Assembly (NCBI GenBank): GCA_046714215.1
Contig: JBKKBM010000075.1
Coordinates: forward strand, 1-13,250
Direction of reading: 5' to 3'
DNA: 13,250 nt
Source: DATLCI01 sp046714215
GTDB taxonomy: Bacteria > Acidobacteriota > Terriglobia > Terriglobales > Acidobacteriaceae
Below the pieces are notes generated by a model that had not been told where the DNA came from, did no database searches, and worked only from the letters and a program-made list of their open reading frames with translations. The translations under genes and the position numbers were made by a program. This document shows positions 6,497 through 11,886 of this stretch, in pieces. The first letter of the stretch is position 1. Each line of letters starts with the position of its first letter.

Positions 6497-7162
6497 TCAG
6501 GTTTCGTCGGGTTGGTAGGCGTGGATGCCGCGGATCAGCTTACTGGGTGGGATGATACGCAGACGGTAGACGAAGCGTCGGGGGGGCGCTTGCTCTGCCG
6601 TCGATTCGATCTCGTACATCTTGTCCATATAGGAGATGGTCAGGAGCGTGTCCCAGGACTTGGGTCGGCAACTCTCGATGATGAGTAATTCCGGAGTCGG
6701 GCCGGGCTTGACGAGGTCCACGATGCGCGGCCCAAGGGCGCGCTCTTTGGCGGAGCCCGCAGCCCATGTGTGGATCCACGCGACGATCTGTAGCGGCAGG
6801 CTGGGCAGGACTTCTTTACTGGCAACGAAGGCGGAGAGGCGGACTACGCCTTCGAACATGAAATAGACCAGCAGCAGCGTGAGCGGCTGTATGAGGTATT
6901 CAAACAGGGAAAAAGTGCCGGCGCCTAAACTGGCGGAAGCTTGGGAGATCTTGTCGCCGCCCTTGGCTGCGACCTGGGTAACAATGCGTTCCACGTATGC
7001 CTGATACCAGGCGGGATAGCGGAGCCACAGGAAAAGAGCGGGCGCGACGATCTGGATAATGCTGGAGGCCAGAGCGCCACGTTGGACGTCGAAGCTGGAG
7101 GCGTGGAAGAGGCGTCCGCGATAGCGGGCGGGGAAGAGCGACAGCACGATGCTGAGGAACAT
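6497..7162 (-). CDS. Unrecognised membrane protein with C-terminal soluble domain
   Basis: From the ATG at 7162 this is 221 residues. There are at least two or three hydrophobic segments (LASSIIQIVAPALFLWL; the segment centred on LIQPLTLLLVYFMFEGVV; SLPLQIVAWIHTWAAGS), then a soluble C-terminal ~80 residues with beta-rich character (ELLIIESCRPKSWDTLLTI, RRFVYRLRIIPP). I do not recognise a family. The open frame extends to 7279, but that part is encoded by a dispersed repeat and reads as low-complexity Phe/Val/Leu, so I reject it as coding. A GTG at 7171 is an alternative start 9 bases after a TATAAT. It lies 26 bases before the TPR gene on the same strand and may belong with it, although a -10 box sits in the gap. 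Confidence 0.7.
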   Translation of the reverse strand: MFLSIVLSLFPARYRGRLFHASSFDVQRGALASSIIQIVAPALFLWLRYPAWYQAYVERIVTQVAAKGGDKISQASASLGAGTFSLFEYLIQPLTLLLVYFMFEGVVRLSAFVASKEVLPSLPLQIVAWIHTWAAGSAKERALGPRIVDLVKPGPTPELLIIESCRPKSWDTLLTISYMDKMYEIESTAEQAPPRRFVYRLRIIPPSKLIRGIHAYQPDET

Positions 7163-7174
7163 GGTGAGCACAGC

Positions 7175-7192
7175 GGGCGGATTATAGACCCA
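7175..7192. repeat. 18-bp near-direct repeat, left copy
   Basis: GGGCGGATTATAGACCCA. It matches the right copy at 7356-7373 (GGGCGGATCGTAGACCCA) at 16 of 18 positions. The pair flanks dispersed element copy B. Confidence 0.65.
7181..7186 (-). promoter_or_regulatory. -10 box ahead of the membrane-protein gene
   Basis: TATAAT on the minus strand, 9 bases before GTG 7171 and 18 before ATG 7162. The -35 match is weak. It sits in an 18-bp sequence duplicated at 7356-7373, where the -10 is altered to TACGAT. Confidence 0.45.
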
Positions 7193-7225
7193 AAGGGGGT
7201 GGATCGCGCTGGACTTTGTGGCCGG

Positions 7226-7309
7226 GAAGTCCGTGAACCACAAAGCCACAAAGGACACAAAGTCACACAAAGAAACCAAAACATGGAAGGGAAGAAACAG
7301 AAATCAGTG
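7226..7309. repeat. Dispersed GTGAACCAC[A/G]AAG element, copy B
   Basis: The sequence runs GAAGTCCGTGAACCACAAAG, then A/C-rich CACAAAG units, then a stretch ending GAAGAAACAGAAATCAGTG. It aligns with copy A at 3244-3318. It lies upstream of the membrane-protein gene and extends that open frame spuriously. Confidence 0.65.
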
Positions 7310-7355
7310 AACTAAGATGGAAGACAAGGACTCAAAAGGAGCAAACCGTCAGGGT

Positions 7356-7373
7356 GGGCGGATCGTAGACCCA
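7356..7373. repeat. 18-bp near-direct repeat, right copy
   Basis: GGGCGGATCGTAGACCCA, differing from the left copy at two positions, both within the -10 hexamer of that copy. Confidence 0.65.
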
Positions 7374-7445
7374 GGTACAGGAAATTGCGGTGGCGACTTT
7401 GCGGGTGATATGCTCGGGACATCTACCGGTTTTCAGCAGACCTGA

Positions 7446-7520
7446 GCGGGAGTAGTTCAGCGGTAGAACGTCGGCTTCCCAAGCCGGATGTCGCGGGTTC
7501 GATCCCCGTCTCCCGCTCCA
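7446..7520 (+). tRNA. tRNA-Gly (anticodon CCC)
   Basis: The cloverleaf is complete. Acceptor arms GCGGGAG (7446-7452) and CTCCCGC (7510-7516) pair over 7 bp. A D-arm GTTC/GAAC is present. The anticodon stem TCGGC/GCCGG (one T-G wobble) encloses the loop TTCCCAA. The T-arm GCGGG/CCCGT (one wobble) encloses TTCGATC. The discriminator is T7517 and the CCA end is encoded (7518-7520). The anticodon CCC reads GGG glycine codons. It stands alone on the plus strand among minus-strand genes, with no clear promoter or T-run terminator beside it. Confidence 0.95.
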
Positions 7521-7647
7521 AACCTCACCCTCGGTGGTAAGACAGTGGGCTGCCGCGCGGGGGGTAGGGATCCCTCGTCGGTGCTCACCTGCGGTTAGCA
7601 CCTCTGTCGGGGTGAAGGAAAGAAGCGACCCAAAACCGACGAAGCCG

Positions 7648-8736
7648 CTACCAAACGCCCTTATCGCTGCCGGTGATCTTGTAGCTGATGGCGGCGGCGG
7701 ACGCTAAGTAGGGCAGCATGCTCAGGCGGAAAGTGGCGGGCACGTCGCCATTGAAGGCCGTGCGGGTGACCTGCTCGGAATAAAGCGCCGCGCCCTGCGG
7801 CATGATAGGGACACGCAGGAAGCGCTGACGGGCATGCACCTTGTCGCCGCCGCAGATGGCCGCCTTAGTGATGGTCGCAGGTAGCTTCAAACCGTTGCCG
7901 CGATACTTTTCCGCGAAATCAGAGACGATGGCGAGATACGTGGCGACGCCGCGCCAGATGCCCGAGCCCTCCGTGGCTTTTTTCAGTTCGGCGAAGTCAA
8001 CTTCGCCCGCATCCACTAGCGCGGTGGTGTTGATGAGGTCGCACACGCGGAAATAGAAGTGACGATACATGCGCTGGAGCGTGGCCACGATGATGCGCTC
8101 CTCCGGCGCGGGCACGAAGAAAGTCCGGCCGGCAATCTCTTTTTGCACGCGGCGAGTGACGAAACGGCGCGCCAGCGCGGTGTGCTCACCCATTTGACCC
8201 AGGCGCTGGATGTGGATCTCGACCGGCTCAGCCAGACCGACGATACTGAAATTCCACTTTTGCGCCATGCGGTCACCCCAGCTCTGGGGTTCGATCTTGG
8301 CGCCGAACTTCTCCTGCATCACCCGGATGACGTCTTTTTCGTTGCCGGTGGTGTAGAGATCGAGGTCGTTGCCGATGTCCGGCCAGTGGTCGAGCGATTT
8401 GATGACGGTGGTCTGACATCCGGCCGCTTCGAGCTCCTTGCAGACCGCTTCGAGGTGGGCGAGTGCATTGGCGATGCGATCGCGCTCGGTGGCCAAAGCG
8501 GCATCTGCCCAGGCGAGAGTGCTGGCGTCGCCGCGGGCGAGTGCGTCGTGGCGGATGGCTTCCATCCCGCGTATGACCACGTGATGGGAATGGGAGAGTG
8601 ACAGCAACTGCTCGCGGCCGAGTTCGTCGAGCGTGCGCACCATTTGCAGACAATCTTCACCCGGGGTTGGGCTGAGGGTCAGTCCGCAAAGGCAACTGAG
8701 AAGCTCCTTCTCGCGGATGGCTTCAAACGGGGGCAT
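7648..8736 (-). CDS. Nucleotidyltransferase-family protein (NTP_transf_5-like)
   Basis: From the ATG at 8736 this is 362 residues. A helical N-terminal region (about 1-105) precedes a nucleotidyltransferase-like core: TTVIKSLDHWPDIGNDLDLY (109-128) carries the acidic D124-L-D126 pair, and VEIHIQRLG (172-180) supplies a third acidic residue (Glu173) with a following His, as in the uncharacterised nucleotidyltransferase family PF14907. The C-terminal part is mostly helical with a hydrophobic stretch near the end. The biological substrate is unknown; related genes occur near surface-polysaccharide loci, but nothing here supports that role. Start choice: GGAG lies 5 bases ahead of ATG 8736. The open frame continues to 9123 but would overlap ubiD on the other strand and has an Arg-rich, shadow-like composition. 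Confidence 0.75.
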   Translation of the reverse strand: MPPFEAIREKELLSCLCGLTLSPTPGEDCLQMVRTLDELGREQLLSLSHSHHVVIRGMEAIRHDALARGDASTLAWADAALATERDRIANALAHLEAVCKELEAAGCQTTVIKSLDHWPDIGNDLDLYTTGNEKDVIRVMQEKFGAKIEPQSWGDRMAQKWNFSIVGLAEPVEIHIQRLGQMGEHTALARRFVTRRVQKEIAGRTFFVPAPEERIIVATLQRMYRHFYFRVCDLINTTALVDAGEVDFAELKKATEGSGIWRGVATYLAIVSDFAEKYRGNGLKLPATITKAAICGGDKVHARQRFLRVPIMPQGAALYSEQVTRTAFNGDVPATFRLSMLPYLASAAAISYKITGSDKGVW

Positions 8737-8840
8737 GGGTACTCCAGGGGTGGTGTTAGCGTCCGGGTAGTGAGATTCAGATTTATGTGCGGGAGTTGGC
8801 AGGGGGGCACGGTTTGGTTCGGCGCAATGAGGCATTGTCT

Positions 8841-8846
8841 TATAAT
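8841..8846 (+). promoter_or_regulatory. Likely -10 box of ubiD
   Basis: TATAAT in the 160-base divergent gap, with weak TTCGGC at the -35 spacing of 17. It predicts a leader of about 45 bases with a Shine-Dalgarno sequence. Confidence 0.45.
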
Positions 8847-8898
8847 CACGGTTCAAACGCCCCACATCCCTGCGCTGCAAGAAGCTGGAGACTAGCGA

Positions 8899-10485
8899 TT
8901 GGCCTACAACGACCTTAGAGAATGGATTGCGGCGCTGGACCGGGCCGGAGAGTTGAAGCGGATCCGCGCGGAAGTAGATCCGATGCTGGAGATCACGGAG
9001 ATCGCGGACCGGGTGTCGAAAGCGGGCAAGGCGGGTAATCTGCCGAAAATGAAGGCCGGCGGTCCGGCGCTGCTCTTCGAGAACGTGAAAGGACATCCGG
9101 GAGCGCAAGTGCTGATCAACCAATTCGGGTCAGAAGACCGGATGAAGCTGGCGCTGGATGTAAAGGCGCTGGATGAGATATCGGGACGGATCATCCAGTT
9201 GATGAATATGAAGTCGCCCGAGGGCTTCCTGGAAAAAGTGAAGATGCTGCCCATGCTGGCGGAGTTTGGGAAATTCTTTCCGAAAACCGTCGCGACGGGG
9301 CCGTGCAAGGAAGTGATCAAGCAAGGGGCGGAGGCGTCGCTGCTGGAGTTGCCGGCGCTGAAGTGCTGGCCGCTGGATGCGGGGCGGTTCATCACATTTC
9401 CCTGTGTGATCACGCGCGATCCGCGGACGGGCAAGCGCAACATGGGCATGTATCGGATGCAGATCTACGATGCGAGCTCCGCGGGAATGCATTGGCAACG
9501 GCAGAAAGTTGCGGCGGAACATTATCGCGAGTTGCTGCGCGCGGGCGCGGCCAAAGCCGCCGGGGCTGCGTCAAGCAAGTCGGCCGCCGTGGACATCATG
9601 GCGCGATCGTTGGGGGGCGCGATACTGGCGGAAGGCGAGCGCCCGAGCGGCAAACTGGAGGTTGCGGTCGCCATCGGAACGGATCCGGCGCTGACATTTT
9701 CGGCGATCGTACCCGCGCCTCCGGACATTGAAGAGTTCATCATCGCCGGCTTCCTGCGGCAGAAGCCTATCGAGTTGGTAAAGTGCGAGACCGTCGACCT
9801 GGAAGTGCCGGCCACGGCGGAGATCATCCTCGAGGGATATGTGAATCTGGATGAGCTGCGTACGGAAGGGCCGTTCGGGGATCACACCGGATTCTATTCA
9901 CTGGCGGATGAGTATCCCGTATTCCATCTCACTTGCATCACGCACCGGAAGAATCCGGTGTACTCGACGACCATCGTGGGCAAACCTCCGATGGAAGACG
10001 CGTATATGGGCAAGGCGGTGGAGCGCATCTTTCTGCCGCTGATGCGGCTTACGCTGCCGGAGATCGTGGACGTGAACCTGCCCATCGAGGGCGTGTTCCA
10101 CAATCTGATGATCGTGTCGATCAAGAAGTCTTATCCCGGACACGCGCGCAAGGTCATGAGCGGCATCTGGGCACTGGGGCAGGCGATGTTCACGAAATGC
10201 ATCATCGTGGTGGATGAAGACGTGAACGTGCAGGACATCGGCGAAGTGACGTTGAAGGCGCTGAACCATATCGATCCGGAGCGCGACATCCAGTTCACGA
10301 TGGGGCCGGTCGATTCGCTGGACCATGCGTCGCGGATGCCAAATTACGGGTCGAAGATGGGCGTGGACGCACCGCGCAAATGGAAGACGGAAGGATTTGA
10401 TCGGCCGTGGCCGGATGAGATCATGATGGACGAGGCGACCAAAGCCCGCGTGGATAGGATGTGGAAGGAGCTGGGGATAGAGTAA
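8899..10485 (+). CDS. ubiD: UbiD-family decarboxylase (prenylated-FMN dependent)
   Basis: This 528-residue protein spans the full UbiD family. Visible family segments include the N-terminal DLREWIAALDRAGELKRI, GKRNMGMYRMQIYD (178-191, with the conserved Arg186), EGERPSGKLEVAVAIGTDPAL, EIILEGYV, and the signature EGPFGDHTGFY (323-333). UbiD enzymes use prenylated FMN made by UbiX to reversibly decarboxylate aromatic or unsaturated acids; the best-known role is the 4-hydroxy-3-polyprenylbenzoate step of ubiquinone synthesis, with related enzymes in menaquinone routes. The exact substrate is not determined. No ubiX is present. Residues about 211-245 form an Ala/Ser-rich insertion relative to classic UbiD. 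Start: TTG at 8899 with GGAG 8 bases upstream; the next residues (AYNDLREWI) fit the family N-terminus. Confidence 0.9.
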   Translation: MAYNDLREWIAALDRAGELKRIRAEVDPMLEITEIADRVSKAGKAGNLPKMKAGGPALLFENVKGHPGAQVLINQFGSEDRMKLALDVKALDEISGRIIQLMNMKSPEGFLEKVKMLPMLAEFGKFFPKTVATGPCKEVIKQGAEASLLELPALKCWPLDAGRFITFPCVITRDPRTGKRNMGMYRMQIYDASSAGMHWQRQKVAAEHYRELLRAGAAKAAGAASSKSAAVDIMARSLGGAILAEGERPSGKLEVAVAIGTDPALTFSAIVPAPPDIEEFIIAGFLRQKPIELVKCETVDLEVPATAEIILEGYVNLDELRTEGPFGDHTGFYSLADEYPVFHLTCITHRKNPVYSTTIVGKPPMEDAYMGKAVERIFLPLMRLTLPEIVDVNLPIEGVFHNLMIVSIKKSYPGHARKVMSGIWALGQAMFTKCIIVVDEDVNVQDIGEVTLKALNHIDPERDIQFTMGPVDSLDHASRMPNYGSKMGVDAPRKWKTEGFDRPWPDEIMMDEATKARVDRMWKELGIE

Positions 10486-10625
10486 TGTTCACCGCGGATG
10501 AGCCCGGGTTCGCTGCTGGCTGCGCTTATCCTGCTGGGCCCGGTTTGATCTGCATCGGCGAGCGGCTCAAGAGGGATTAGGCAGGATTAGGCGTCCTTTC
10601 CGCGGCACGCGTGGCATATCCAGGC

Positions 10626-10631
10626 TAAAAT
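10626..10631 (+). promoter_or_regulatory. Possible -10 box of the small zinc-finger gene
   Basis: TAAAAT ends 5 bases before the ATG, without a good -35. If used, transcription would begin at or beside the start codon. Confidence 0.3.
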
Positions 10632-10636
10632 GAATC

Positions 10637-10810
10637 ATGGCTGTAACGCGTCTGCAAAAGTGTCCCACTTGTATTGGCCACGGCTATTGCAACGAGGGCG
10701 ACAAGTGTCCTACGTGCGAAGGCACGGGAGAAGTTCCCATCGATGAAGTGATCATCGACGAGCCTTGCCAGCCGGTAGTGGCGCCGCCGGCGGTTGACGC
10801 TACAGCGTAG
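10637..10810 (+). CDS. 57-residue DnaJ-like zinc-finger protein
   Basis: ATG at 10637 to TAG at 10808-10810. Two knuckles of the DnaJ central-domain type are visible: CPTCIGHGYC (9-18) and CPTCEGTGEV (24-33). Together they give CXXC-X(11)-CXXC, able to bind one Zn(II), plus extra cysteines at 18 and 44. The second half is acidic (DEVIIDE) and ends in a Pro/Ala-rich tail. There is no J-domain, so this is a free-standing zinc module rather than DnaJ. The role is unknown; protein or thiol binding is a guess. There is no clear Shine-Dalgarno sequence. An overlapping ATG at 10630 opens another frame that stops within 40 codons and lacks the cysteine pattern. It is an isolated gene between ubiD and a hairpin block. 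Confidence 0.75.
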   Translation: MAVTRLQKCPTCIGHGYCNEGDKCPTCEGTGEVPIDEVIIDEPCQPVVAPPAVDATA

Positions 10811-10817
10811 ATCTGTC

Positions 10818-10917
10818 GCCCCTCTGGGGCTCACCGCATTTTCTTACTCCGCCCACCACTTCCGTGGTGGGCTAAGCTACGACGGCTACGCCGTCTCCGC
10901 TTCCGCGCCTACGGCGC
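10818..10917. repeat. Four tandem hairpins after the zinc-finger gene
   Basis: In order: GCCCC/GGGGC with loop TCT (10818-10830); GCCCACCAC/GTGGTGGGC with loop TTCC (10851-10872); GACGGC/GCCGTC with loop TAC (10881-10895); GCGCC/GGCGC with loop TAC (10905-10917). All arms are perfect. The first, followed by a T-rich GCATTTTCTT, may terminate the small gene. The cluster looks like dispersed palindromic elements. Confidence 0.7.
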
Positions 10918-11074
10918 TGCGGCGACTTCGGTGACGTACTGCTCTAGAGTCAGGCTAACCCTCACACCAAAGCACATGCGCGCAAGCGATGTGCCAGTGT
11001 AAACCGTGTGCTGTGTATCAAGGTTACGTGCGGCACACACGCCTGCGCCACCCAGGGAACAACCCTAACCTCAG

Positions 11075-11126
11075 CGGCTAAAGCCGAATGTATGAGTGCG
11101 GCGGGCGATATGGCTGAAGCCATATC
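11075..11126. repeat. Two AGCC/GGCT palindromes
   Basis: CGGCT-AA-AGCCG (11075-11086) and a 20-base palindrome with 9-bp arms GATATGGCT and AGCCATATC around GA (11107-11126). Both share GGCT[A/G]AAGCC and look like diverged copies of one element. Confidence 0.65.
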
Positions 11127-11182
11127 CTTCCCAGATAGAGATTGCAGCGGCGACAGCACTCCGGCATGACCGAGCAGCTCGG

Positions 11183-11215
11183 GGATCCTTCGGCCAAAGT
11201 GGCCTCAGGATGACA
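11183..11215. repeat. CCTTCGGCC...CTCAGGATGACA element, copy 3
   Basis: It runs GGATCCTTCGGCCAAAG to GGCCTCAGGATGACA, almost identical to 3364-3397 apart from a few bases in the centre. Confidence 0.7.
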
Positions 11216-11300
11216 ACCCGAGAGCGTGAGCGGGGCCGCATAGGCAGGAATGCAGGCTACGTCTCGTGCATACCTCTCCACAAAAGCCAAAGCCTGGGTT

Positions 11301-11306
11301 TATACT
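11301..11306 (+). promoter_or_regulatory. Likely -10 box of nuoI
   Basis: TATACT ends 6 bases before the nuoI ATG. At 18-base spacing TCCACA is a partial -35. The predicted start is at or next to the ATG, so the mRNA may be leaderless; no Shine-Dalgarno sequence is visible. Confidence 0.4.
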
Positions 11307-11312
11307 CCCTAT

Positions 11313-11783
11313 ATGTCCTTCTTCAGCGGCCTAGGGGCTCTGGTTAAAGGTATGTCCATCACCTTCCGGCAGATGTTCGCGCCGACGGTAGTGGAGAACT
11401 ATCCTGACGGCGCTGGTCCAATGAAGGGTGCGGTCTTTCAGGAGCGCTTCCGCGGATTGCACGCGCTGCAGCGCGATGAGAATGGGCTGGAGAAATGTGT
11501 GGCGTGTTTTCTGTGCGCGGCGGCTTGCCCGTCGAATTGCATTTACATCGAGGCAGCGGAGAACACGGCGGAGAGCCGCATCAGTGGTGCCGAGCGTTAT
11601 GCCACGGTCTATAACATCGATTACAACCGCTGCATCTTTTGCGGATATTGCGTGGAAGCCTGCCCGACGGACGCCATCACGCATGGCCACGGTTTTGAGT
11701 TAGCGACGTATAACGCCAGCAACCTGGTGTATCGCAAGGAGCAGTTGCTGGTGCCGCTGACGGCGGCCATGCAGTCGAAGTGA
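11313..11783 (+). CDS. nuoI: NADH-quinone oxidoreductase subunit I (2x[4Fe-4S])
   Basis: This 156-residue ferredoxin-like subunit carries iron-sulfur clusters N6a and N6b of respiratory complex I, passing electrons toward the quinone site. Both cluster motifs are intact: CVACFLCAAACP (residues about 62-73) and CIFCGYCVEACP (about 107-118). The C-terminal FELATYNASNLVYRKEQLL is characteristic of NuoI. The N-terminus (LGALVKGMSITFRQMFAPTVVENYP) fits the amphipathic membrane-contact helices of the family. Start: ATG at 11313; an upstream in-frame ATG at 11250 would add repeat-encoded residues outside the family. No other nuo gene is present on either side, so it stands apart from a complex I operon. 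The downstream neighbour is metH, 103 bases away. Confidence 0.93.
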   Translation: MSFFSGLGALVKGMSITFRQMFAPTVVENYPDGAGPMKGAVFQERFRGLHALQRDENGLEKCVACFLCAAACPSNCIYIEAAENTAESRISGAERYATVYNIDYNRCIFCGYCVEACPTDAITHGHGFELATYNASNLVYRKEQLLVPLTAAMQSK

Positions 11784-11811
11784 TTGCAATCCAACTTTAT
11801 TTATGTAGTGA

Positions 11812-11876
11812 ACCCGAGGGTCTGCGGGTGGGGACTAGCCCCAAGAAAGCAGGAACCCACGCACGTAGGGTCCTGA
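11812..11876 (+). other. Possible structured leader ahead of metH
   Basis: In the 103-base gap, a hairpin with arms TGGGG/CCCCA (11829-11843, loop ACTAG) lies inside complementary segments TGCGGG (11823-11828) and CCCACGCA (11856-11863). It could be a small RNA fold. I could not match it to a cobalamin, SAM or SAH riboswitch consensus. Confidence 0.25.
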
Positions 11877-11886
11877 CCATAGCCAA

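Larger units (their letters stand above)
10811..11312. other. 500-bp gene-free repeat and hairpin block
   Basis: No credible gene. It contains four successive hairpins (10818-10917), a GCACAT...ATGTGC imperfect palindrome near 10973-10995, two more hairpins (11075-11126), a CTCAGGATGACA element (11183-11215) and the probable nuoI promoter. The short open frames have repeat-derived, shadow-like composition. Confidence 0.7.

Noticed and set aside
7163..7279. N-terminal extension of the membrane-protein gene
   Set aside because: Encoded largely by the dispersed GTGAACCAC element; the residues are repeat-derived and the -10 box lies inside it.
7579..7605. GGTGCT...AGCACC hairpin after the tRNA as terminator
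   Set aside because: Six-base stem with an 11-base loop and no T-run on either strand.
8737..9123. N-terminal extension of the nucleotidyltransferase gene
   Set aside because: It would overlap the start of ubiD on the opposite strand, is Arg/Gln-rich like antisense translation, and a ribosome site supports ATG 8736.
11250..11312. Upstream start for nuoI
   Set aside because: The extra residues are outside the NuoI family and the likely -10 box lies at 11301-11306, within the extension.
11811..11880. Cobalamin, SAM or SAH riboswitch before metH
   Set aside because: I could not find the conserved core sequences of these classes, so only a low-confidence unclassified fold is reported.
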